Source: Bacteroidota bacterium (GTDB lineage: Bacteria; Bacteroidota; Bacteroidia; Bacteroidales; B39-G9). From it: a DNA stretch of 5,581 nt. Both the position numbers and the translations under genes were made by a program. The stretch's first letter is position 1; each line of letters begins with the position of its first letter. Positions 1-5,581 of this stretch are shown piece by piece. Under the pieces are notes generated by a model, which saw only the letters and a list, made by a program, of their open reading frames with translations, made no database searches and was not told the origin of the DNA. The stretch covers positions 1 through 5,581 of the forward strand of contig QMPG01000227.1 in the NCBI GenBank assembly GCA_003648455.1, read 5' to 3'.

Positions 1-49
1 ATTATTGAATATTTGCGATAAATACAGTATACAAACAAATACTCTTAAC

Positions 50-70
50 CCATAAATATTCAATTTATGG
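50..70. repeat. Small hairpin downstream of pepE
   Basis: CCATAAAT (50-57) and ATTTATGG (63-70) form a perfect 8-base stem with a 5-base loop. The stem is mostly A-T pairs and no uninterrupted T-tract follows in either direction, so an intrinsic terminator is not supported. The rest of 1-120 has stop codons in all frames and shows no gene or other recognisable feature. Confidence 0.3.
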
Positions 71-120
71 ATTAGGAGTTCTGAAATTTATGCTTAATCC
101 ACCCGAATTTTAAAGTGAGC

Positions 121-180
121 CAAGCAATCTCTATGCTAGATATTAGGAGATTGCTTCAGGCTTTGCCTTCGCAATGACGA
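121..180. repeat. Palindromic intergenic element, probable dispersed repeat
   Basis: AAGCAATCTC (122-131) and GAGATTGCTT (147-156) are perfect 10-base inverted repeats with a 15-base loop. A second, competing hairpin pairs ATTGC (150-154) with GCAAT (171-175) and contains AGGC (158-161) facing GCCT (165-168). The stretch is richer in G and C than its surroundings and ends in CGCAATGACG. Its wording (GAGATTGCTTC, then CTTCGCAATGACG) resembles short palindromic repeats I recall as scattered through intergenic DNA of many bacterial genomes. Only one copy is visible here, so dispersal is inferred. It lies about 30 bases beyond the pepE stop and could also protect or end the operon transcript, although no U-tract follows the stem on the minus strand. 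Confidence 0.6.
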
Positions 181-207
181 ATAATATTATTTAATTCCTA
201 TCAAATT

Positions 208-915
208 CTATTTCAACAAGAAAGAAAAATCATCATTAGAACTTAATTCAATTGGTTTATTGCCGTGTTTAAATATTCGGGCACTTTTTTTACCAATAAG
301 CTCCATTTTATCATCCTCAACATACAATATACATCCTTCGCGTAAACCAAGAACATAAACATCGGGATTAGCAACAATAAACTCTTCAATTCTGGCTTCG
401 CGTGTTTCACCTGCATGACCTTCTGGATTTGCATCAAGATAATGAGGATTTATTTGGAAAGGAATTAAATTAAAGACATCGAAACCTTTTGGATCAACTA
501 TTGGCATATCATTAGTAGTCATAATTGTGGGACAAGCAACGTTTGAACCTGCACTCCAACCAATATAAGGTGTTCCGCCTAAAATTTTATTTCTGATAGC
601 ACCAATTAAATTATTGTCGTGCATCATTCTTGTCAACTGCCATGTGTTACCGCCGCCAACAACTATTGCCTCTGCATCATTAACTGCTTTTACAGGATCG
701 GCAAAATGATGAATTGAAACAATGTCGTGTCCTACTTCATTGAAACGAGTTTTAACTTTTTCTTCATATTCGTCAAACGAAAAAGTAACTGCTGCATATG
801 GAATAAAAAGACATTTTACAGAATTACTGCCTAAAAATTCTTTAATATTATTTTTAGGATAATCTAAATATGCTTCACCTGCATTTGTTGAATTGCTTAT
901 TAATAATAGTCTCAT
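208..915 (-). CDS. pepE: Dipeptidase E (peptidase family S51, alpha-aspartyl dipeptidase)
   Basis: This 235-residue protein is a cytoplasmic serine peptidase that hydrolyses dipeptides with an N-terminal aspartate (Asp-X), releasing amino acids for reuse. It aligns along its whole length with enterobacterial PepE (229 residues). The nucleophile motif GWSAGSN places the serine at residue 121, the TTNDMPIVDP stretch carries Asp136, and NPHYLD carries His158. These match the Ser120-Asp135-His157 triad known from Salmonella PepE. The VVGGGNTWQL stretch (residues 85-94) and PEGHAGETRE (164-173) are also family hallmarks. No signal peptide or membrane segment is present. The ATG start gives the family N-terminus (MRLLLISNST), and the stop is TAG. 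It begins 34 bases after the EEP gene ends and is probably the last gene of the run, because only repeat-like DNA follows. Active-site residues are complete and nothing suggests decay. Function is confident; co-regulation with the upstream genes is inferred from spacing only. Confidence 0.95.
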   Translation of the reverse strand: MRLLLISNSTNAGEAYLDYPKNNIKEFLGSNSVKCLFIPYAAVTFSFDEYEEKVKTRFNEVGHDIVSIHHFADPVKAVNDAEAIVVGGGNTWQLTRMMHDNNLIGAIRNKILGGTPYIGWSAGSNVACPTIMTTNDMPIVDPKGFDVFNLIPFQINPHYLDANPEGHAGETREARIEEFIVANPDVYVLGLREGCILYVEDDKMELIGKKSARIFKHGNKPIELSSNDDFSFLLK

Positions 916-949
916 TTGTATAATTTTTTATGTTCGATTTATATATTAA

Positions 950-2047
950 TTATTCGCGAATCTCAAATCTGCATTGAACAGGAAAATGGTCAGAATATTT
1001 AATTCTTGAAACCTTAAAATTGCTTGCTTTAAAAAAATTATCATACAATAAATAATCAATACGAAATCCTGTAATATTACTATTGTAAGTATTTCCAAAA
1101 CCGGAGCCACCGGTAACAAAAGCATCTTTAAAATCATTCCTCATTTTTCGATAAACATACGAATCCGGAGTATCGTTAAAATCACCACAAACAATTACCG
1201 GATAAGGCGATTTTTTTATGTTATTTGAAATTATTTCTGCTTGATGTGCTCTTTCTTTATATGCAATTTTTAATCGCTTTACAATATTTTCAGCTCCTTT
1301 TATCTTCTCTTTTTCATTATTGATATTATCAATAAATTTATAATCTTCTTTTTGCAAATGAATTGATTGAAGATGATTATTATAAATTCTTATTGTGTCG
1401 TTGTTAATCTTAATATCTGTATAAACACAAATATTATTTGTTTGCTTAAACCTAATTTCACCTTTACCAACTATTGGGTATGATGAAAATGTTACAATAC
1501 CAAAATGGTAAACACCATGAACATGGTAAGTGTATGCATCATGAAAATTCTTTGCTTTTTGAAATTTAACTATAGTATCAAGGGTTGAAAAACTATTTGT
1601 CTCATCATTGTAAAACTCCTGAAAACACAATATGTCAGCATCTTGCGATTTAATATAATCAAATATTTTGTTTCGTGTTTCCTTATTATGCGACCAATTA
1701 TACAAATCGAATAATCTTACATTATAAGACAACAGCTTAAATGTATTTACATTTAGCGTTTTATTTATTGAACTATTGTTGGGCAATCGGAATTGAAAAA
1801 AATTATTAAAAAAATTCCATCCTATTAATATTGTTATTAATGACAAAAGAAAAAGAAATTTTTTTCTAAATATCCAAAAAACCACAAACAAAATATTTAC
1901 CAATAAGATATATTGATAGAGTAAACCAAACAATGGCAAAATTGTATTGTCTTTGGGGCTAATGTATGAAGACAGGTATGAAAGCAATAAAAAAACTATT
2001 GAAAAGATATTAAGCCAAAATAATATTTTATTTATAAATTTTCTCAA
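950..2047 (-). CDS. Membrane-anchored endonuclease/exonuclease/phosphatase (EEP) family protein
   Basis: This 365-residue protein has a DNase I/exonuclease III-like metal-dependent phosphoesterase fold behind a membrane anchor. Three hydrophobic segments lie at about residues 8-29, 37-60 and 64-82. The catalytic domain runs from about 104 to the end, with all core motifs present: SYNVR (Asn109), QEF (Glu144), NNHLQS (His225), GDFND (Asp289, Asn291), RIDYL (Asp331) and SDHFPV (Asp353, His354). Basic residues before segment 1 and at RKK (61-63) suggest a cytoplasmic N-terminus and a periplasmic catalytic domain. The substrate cannot be read from the sequence: nucleic acid, a phospholipid head group or another phosphodiester are all possible. 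The start codon is TTG. An in-frame TAA lies two codons upstream and no ATG occurs before the catalytic domain, and the N-terminus MRKFINKILFWLNI resembles relatives, so TTG is the best start. Activity is likely because every catalytic motif is intact. Confidence 0.88.
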   Translation of the reverse strand: MRKFINKILFWLNIFSIVFLLLSYLSSYISPKDNTILPLFGLLYQYILLVNILFVVFWIFRKKFLFLLSLITILIGWNFFNNFFQFRLPNNSSINKTLNVNTFKLLSYNVRLFDLYNWSHNKETRNKIFDYIKSQDADILCFQEFYNDETNSFSTLDTIVKFQKAKNFHDAYTYHVHGVYHFGIVTFSSYPIVGKGEIRFKQTNNICVYTDIKINNDTIRIYNNHLQSIHLQKEDYKFIDNINNEKEKIKGAENIVKRLKIAYKERAHQAEIISNNIKKSPYPVIVCGDFNDTPDSYVYRKMRNDFKDAFVTGGSGFGNTYNSNITGFRIDYLLYDNFFKASNFKVSRIKYSDHFPVQCRFEIRE

Positions 2048-2060
2048 TACTTAAATTTTG

Positions 2061-2073
2061 TAATACGACTCAC
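2061..2073 (+). other. 13-base exact match to the T7 phage promoter core
   Basis: The sequence TAATACGACTCAC between the EEP gene and rhomboid 2 is identical to positions -17 to -5 of the T7 RNA polymerase promoter. The following bases (AAATTAA) do not match the TATAGGG melting and initiation region, so an active T7-type promoter is unlikely. It points antisense to the operon. It may be chance. No phage gene or vector sequence is visible around it. Confidence 0.3.
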
Positions 2074-2103
2074 AAATTAATATATTACAATATTAAATAA
2101 TTT

Positions 2104-2988
2104 TTATTTCTTATCACTCATATTAAACAAAATTTCTTTTTCTTTTTTGCTCAAACTGTCATATCCTGATTTTGATATTTTTTCAAGAATTTTGTTTATT
2201 TCTTCCTGTTTTTTTGCCTTCTCTGTATTATACTCCATGTCTGTTTTGGGCTTTTTGTAAGTTACTTTCATCTTTTTGCGAGGCTTAAAAATAGAAATAA
2301 CACTCTCGAAAAAATCGGTATACGATTTAGCAATATCTCTGCCTCTTAAATATTGACTAATAAAAAGATAACCATAAAGAGCTCCTCCAAGATGAGCAAT
2401 ATTACCGCCCGAGTTAGATGATGCAACATTTAAAACCGAAAGAAAAACTGTTGCGCCTGCAATATATTTTAACTTAACCCTACCAATAAGAAATAAATTT
2501 ATTGTATAATTTGGAACATAAAACGCTATTGCAACTACAATAGCAAGCACTGATGCTGACGCTCCTAATAATATTGCCTGATTAACAACTAATTTATAAG
2601 CCGGAAAAACATTGTAAAAAAGAATAAAAAGAAAAGCACCGGACAAACCTCCCAACAAATAAATCCCAACAAGTTTCTTACCATCTAGATACTCTAAAAA
2701 TATTTTACCAAGCCAAAAAAGCCAAAGCATATTAAAAAGAAAGTGCATAAATCCTTCGTGAAGAAACATATATGTAAACACTGTCCATGGGCGGGTAATT
2801 AATTGTGACAAATCGGCAGGAAGCGCAAGCCACGAAATTACTGCACGACTTATTTCAGGTGAATTAAACAAAAAAGCAAAGACTTCAACAATCTTAATAA
2901 ATAAGAAAAATCCCAGATTAACATATATTAATCTTGTAAGAGAGTCTCCTTTTTTAAAAGAATATTTTATTTCATCAACTATATTCAT
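2104..2988 (-). CDS. Rhomboid family intramembrane serine protease with C-terminal cytoplasmic tail (rhomboid 2)
   Basis: This 294-residue integral membrane protein is a predicted rhomboid protease, which cuts other membrane proteins within or near their transmembrane segments. Six membrane segments are visible at about residues 22-42, 77-93, 104-126, 138-158, 171-187 and 197-212. The HxxxxHxxxN signature of segment 2 is present (His77, His82, Asn86). The nucleophile is Ser144 in GASAS and the partner histidine is His199 in NIAHLGG, so the Ser-His dyad is intact. The usual GxSG reads GASA, with Ala145 replacing glycine. After the membrane domain come a basic stretch (about 235-248) and a charged helical tail ending in SGYDSLSKKEKEILFNMS. 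That tail resembles a short domain I recall on the C-termini of Bacteroidota rhomboids (DUF6576-like). The ATG start has an A-rich leader. The gene follows rhomboid 1 after 81 bases and is a diverged paralogue of it. No natural substrate can be proposed. Confidence 0.9.
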   Translation of the reverse strand: MNIVDEIKYSFKKGDSLTRLIYVNLGFFLFIKIVEVFAFLFNSPEISRAVISWLALPADLSQLITRPWTVFTYMFLHEGFMHFLFNMLWLFWLGKIFLEYLDGKKLVGIYLLGGLSGAFLFILFYNVFPAYKLVVNQAILLGASASVLAIVVAIAFYVPNYTINLFLIGRVKLKYIAGATVFLSVLNVASSNSGGNIAHLGGALYGYLFISQYLRGRDIAKSYTDFFESVISIFKPRKKMKVTYKKPKTDMEYNTEKAKKQEEINKILEKISKSGYDSLSKKEKEILFNMSDKK

Positions 2989-3024
2989 TTTTAATACATT
3001 TAATAATTTACAATTAAGTGCCTT

Positions 3025-3037
3025 GAGTTTGAAACTC
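3025..3037. repeat. Short palindrome in the gap between the two rhomboid genes
   Basis: GAGTTT and AAACTC form a perfect 6-base inverted repeat around a single central G, flanked on both sides by CCTTG (3021-3025 and 3037-3041). It sits in the longest gap of the gene run. The centre is too tight for a stable RNA hairpin without opening some pairs, and no U-tract follows on the minus strand, so it does not look like a terminator. A protein-binding site or a repeat remnant is possible. Confidence 0.3.
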
Positions 3038-3069
3038 CTTGTTATCCAGATTTAAAAACTTTAGCACGC

Positions 3070-3894
3070 TTAATAAAAGGAAGATTTTTTTACTCCCCAA
3101 TATTTCAACAAAATAAAACCAAAAAGCATGCCACCAAGATGTGCAAAGTGAGCAATGTTATCGCCGGGTTGATTAATTACTCCTGTATATAACTCAATAA
3201 GACCATAGCCAATAACAAAATATTTAGCTTTAATTGGTATTGGAGGAATCAACAACATTAACTGAGAATTAGGAAACATCATTCCAAATGCAAGTAATAC
3301 GCCAAACACAGCTCCCGAAGCTCCAATTGTTGGGATGTTCATTTTATATGTAATCAACTGATTTACAAAGACATTTGCTTGTTGAATAAAATCAGGATTT
3401 GAGGGGTTACTATACCAGACAGACAATAATTTATCATAAATCTGATCGTAATATTGCGGGAAATATTCACGTACAAAAACCGCCAAACTGTCAGGACTAG
3501 GTGTGTTTGAAAAAGCAACAGCAGCATCTTGTATTGATGAAATGTTTATCCAACTCACGAATGTGTTTAATGCAGCAGCACCTAAACCGGTAACAAAATA
3601 ATAAATTAAAAATCGTTTACTCCCCCAAGAACTTTCAAGAATTTTTCCAAACATCCACAAAGCATACATATTAAAAAAAATATGGGCAATGCTTCCATGC
3701 ATAAACATGTGAGTAATAAACTGATATGGTCTAAAATATTCTGATTGAACATAATACAAACCTAATATCTGGTTTAAATCAACACCCATTCCTTTTAAGG
3801 CATAAGTTGCCAAGAAAAACAAAACATTGATTATAATAATATTTTTTACAACAGGTGGCATGTCAAAAAAGCCTGACCTTCGAAATGCATTCAT
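3070..3894 (-). CDS. Rhomboid family intramembrane serine protease (rhomboid 1)
   Basis: This 274-residue protein is a predicted rhomboid protease of the inner membrane. Membrane segments lie at about residues 15-33, 68-84, 93-115, 189-206, 222-240 and 247-266. The segment 2 signature HxxxxHxxxN is His66, His71, Asn75. The nucleophile is Ser193 in the canonical GASGAVFG motif, and the catalytic histidine is His252 in AHFAHLGGMLFG, so the dyad is complete. Between segments 3 and 4 there is an insertion of about 70 residues (about 117-187), rich in aromatic and polar residues. Rhomboid 2 has only about 12 residues there. Standard rhomboid topology puts this loop on the periplasmic side, beside the active site. 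The protein ends soon after segment 6, with no tail. The ATG lies 7 bases after the mutL stop with an A-rich leader (AAGAAAATT), which suggests co-transcription and perhaps translational coupling with mutL. Substrates are unknown. Confidence 0.93.
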   Translation of the reverse strand: MNAFRRSGFFDMPPVVKNIIIINVLFFLATYALKGMGVDLNQILGLYYVQSEYFRPYQFITHMFMHGSIAHIFFNMYALWMFGKILESSWGSKRFLIYYFVTGLGAAALNTFVSWINISSIQDAAVAFSNTPSPDSLAVFVREYFPQYYDQIYDKLLSVWYSNPSNPDFIQQANVFVNQLITYKMNIPTIGASGAVFGVLLAFGMMFPNSQLMLLIPPIPIKAKYFVIGYGLIELYTGVINQPGDNIAHFAHLGGMLFGFILLKYWGVKKSSFY

Positions 3895-3901
3895 AATTTT
3901 C

Positions 3902-5581
3902 TTAATTTTTAAATCTTTTATCTAATTCTTCAATGTTTATTATATTAAAAACAGACTTCCCCGAGGGGGAATAATTTGGCGTTTTGCAAGCAAATAGGCA
4001 ATCAATCAAATTGCTCATTTCTTTAACGGTTAAGGTCTTGCCATAATTTATTGCCGACGCTTTAGCAATTGAACGAACAACATTCTCCCTAATATCATTT
4101 TTAATATCAGACTTATTGTTTTTGTAATTTTCTATTAAACTCTCAATAAAACTAAGTGAATTTATTTTACACAGGTCTGCCGGTGTACCGTTAACAACAA
4201 AAGTGTTATCGCTAAATTCACTAATATCAAAGCCTAACAAATTAATGTCATCAATAATTTCCTTAAGAATTTCTGCATCAGATGCATTCAAATTAAACTT
4301 TTCAGGAAAAAGACTTTTTTGTTCAACTCCTACATTATTTTTCAAGACTCTTAAAAACTTCTCATACAAAATACGCTCATGAGCTCGTTTTTGGTCAATC
4401 ATCATTAAACCTGATTTTACCGAAGTCAGAATATACTTATTTTTTAATTGATAAAACTGGAAATTCGTTGTTTGTGTATTATCAGAGGAATCATTACTTT
4501 CGCCTCCAAACAATTTGTTTGAAGTTTGTTTCCCTTCATTTTCAAAACCCGAATACAGTTGTTCCCAATTATCGGGGATATCCTTTTTTTGATAAAAACT
4601 ACTTCCTTTATTATTTTCATTAAACGGGTTATAACTGGGGTCAAGTTTAACCGAAGGCATTTTCACATCGCTGTTTTTCGAAAAAGACGGTATGTCAATC
4701 ATGCTGTCGGCATCAATGCTAAAATCAATTGAGGGCACAATATTGTATTTACCCAAACTCTCTCTTATCGACACTTGCAAAATCTGCCATACTCCGCGTT
4801 CGTCGTCAAATTTAATTTCTGTTTTTGTTGGATGAATATTAATATCAATTGACTTTGGGTCAATATCAAAATATATAAAAAATGACGGTATAGAATCGTG
4901 AGGTAATATTCTTTCATAAGCTTTTAAAACAGCTCTGTAAAAATATGGATGCCTCATATATCTGTTATTGACAAAGAAAAATTGTTCGCCGGCAGTCTTT
5001 TTGGCATATTCGGGCTTTCCAATAAAACCTTTAATATTAATTATGCTTGTGCTTGTATTTATTTTTATCAAATTTTTTTGTGCATTTTTCCCAAACACAT
5101 TAACTATGCGTTGATGTAAATTTGATGCCGGAAGATTATAAACCTCAACGTCGTTATGAATTAAAACAAATGATATTTCGGGATTTGGAAGAGCAACCCT
5201 TTGAATTTCATTAAGAATATGACGGAATTCGGTTGTGTTCGATTTCAAAAATTTGCGGCGTGCAGGAACGTTAAAAAACAAATTTTTAATTAAAAAATTT
5301 GTGCCGTTTGGGCAAGCCATTGGTTCTTGTTTAACAAGCTCAGAACCGGAAATATTTATAAAAGTACCAAGCTCATCTTCAAAACGTTTTGTTTTAAGCT
5401 CAACATAGGCAATGGCAGCAATTGAAGCAAGAGCTTCGCCGCGAAAACCCATTGTGCGTATTGCAAACAAATCGTTAGCCGACTTAATTTTTGAAGTAGC
5501 ATGTCGCTCAAAAGACAATCGTGCATCAGTCTCCGACATACCACAACCATTATCAATAACCTGAACTAAAGTCTTGCCTGC
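3902..5581 (-). CDS. mutL: DNA mismatch repair protein MutL, 5' end cut by window edge
   Basis: MutL is the GHKL-type ATPase that links mismatch recognition by MutS to strand removal. The frame stays open to the right edge, giving 559 visible residues. The first ones, AGKTLVQVIDNGCG, align with E. coli MutL from about residue 49, so some 48 residues carrying the catalytic Glu and Asn of ATPase motif I are off the window. Visible ATPase motifs are DNGCG (10-14), RHATSK (26-31), GFRGEAL (45-51), the NGT/PARRKFL block (92-112) and NIHPTK (248-253). A Ser/Asn-rich linker (about 280-372) leads to the C-terminal dimerisation domain. There, QKSLFP (421-426) fits the sliding-clamp motif QxxLxP. The nuclease motif DQHA(x)2E(x)4E reads DQKRAHERILYE (396-407), and CPHGRP reads SPSGKS (538-543), so the usual metal ligands are missing. 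The ATG at 5537-5539 lies inside the ATPase domain and is not the start. Identity is very sure. Confidence 0.97.
   Translation of the reverse strand, partial: AGKTLVQVIDNGCGMSETDARLSFERHATSKIKSANDLFAIRTMGFRGEALASIAAIAYVELKTKRFEDELGTFINISGSELVKQEPMACPNGTNFLIKNLFFNVPARRKFLKSNTTEFRHILNEIQRVALPNPEISFVLIHNDVEVYNLPASNLHQRIVNVFGKNAQKNLIKINTSTSIINIKGFIGKPEYAKKTAGEQFFFVNNRYMRHPYFYRAVLKAYERILPHDSIPSFFIYFDIDPKSIDINIHPTKTEIKFDDERGVWQILQVSIRESLGKYNIVPSIDFSIDADSMIDIPSFSKNSDVKMPSVKLDPSYNPFNENNKGSSFYQKKDIPDNWEQLYSGFENEGKQTSNKLFGGESNDSSDNTQTTNFQFYQLKNKYILTSVKSGLMMIDQKRAHERILYEKFLRVLKNNVGVEQKSLFPEKFNLNASDAEILKEIIDDINLLGFDISEFSDNTFVVNGTPADLCKINSLSFIESLIENYKNNKSDIKNDIRENVVRSIAKASAINYGKTLTVKEMSNLIDCLFACKTPNYSPSGKSVFNIINIEELDKRFKN

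Noticed and set aside
50..70. Intrinsic terminator after pepE
   Set aside because: The stem is mostly A-T pairs and no T-tract follows on the minus strand.
122..156. Intrinsic terminator formed by the 10-base inverted repeat
   Set aside because: The stem is good, but the minus-strand sequence after it (GGCTCACTTTAAAATT) has no U-run; a dispersed repeat explains it better.
1..207. Gene fragment or small ORF at the left end
   Set aside because: Stops occur in every frame and no recognisable peptide is encoded.
2048..2103. Bacteroidota-type promoter (-7 TAnnTTTG) before the EEP gene
   Set aside because: The minus strand has TTAATTTG, one base from the -7 consensus, but no -33 TTG at the right distance, and near-matches are common in AT-rich DNA.
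4526..4732. Plus-strand open frame of 68 codons opposite mutL
   Set aside because: It lies entirely over the MutL linker and C-terminal region, which has clear coding identity on the other strand, and its translation resembles no family I recognise.
5537..5539. ATG as the start of mutL
   Set aside because: The frame continues upstream as AGKTLVQVIDNGCG, the expected ATPase motif, so the true start is beyond the window.

Overview
The window is AT-rich DNA that most likely comes from a member of the Bacteroidota, probably a Bacteroidales-like environmental or gut lineage. Three things point there: the A-rich leaders in place of clear Shine-Dalgarno sites, the Bacteroidota-type MutL C-terminal domain, and the gene order mutL - rhomboid - rhomboid - membrane-anchored endonuclease/exonuclease/phosphatase (EEP) protein, which I recall from that phylum. 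The phylum call is inference from recognition, not from a search.

All five protein-coding genes lie on the minus strand, so they are read from right to left. The order is mutL (5' end beyond the right edge), rhomboid protease 1, rhomboid protease 2 with a cytoplasmic C-terminal tail, an EEP-fold protein with three predicted N-terminal membrane segments, and dipeptidase E (pepE). The gaps between them are 7, 81, 56 and 34 bases, and no convincing intrinsic terminator is visible in any of them, so they could form one transcription unit. The 207 bases downstream of pepE hold no gene. They contain a compact palindromic element (about 121-180) that looks like a dispersed intergenic repeat, and a separate small hairpin (50-70).

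Functionally the set is mixed. MutL acts in DNA mismatch repair in the cytoplasm. The two rhomboids are intramembrane serine proteases. The EEP domain is predicted to sit on the periplasmic side of the membrane. PepE is a cytoplasmic peptidase for Asp-X dipeptides. No shared pathway is evident, and the grouping is better read as conserved housekeeping synteny than as a dedicated system.

I see no previously undescribed system here. The points most worth a second look are the loss of every metal-ligand signature in the MutL nuclease site while the sliding-clamp motif is kept, the dispersed-repeat candidate at the left end, the large periplasmic insertion in rhomboid 1, and a 13-base exact match to the core of the T7 phage promoter between two genes.
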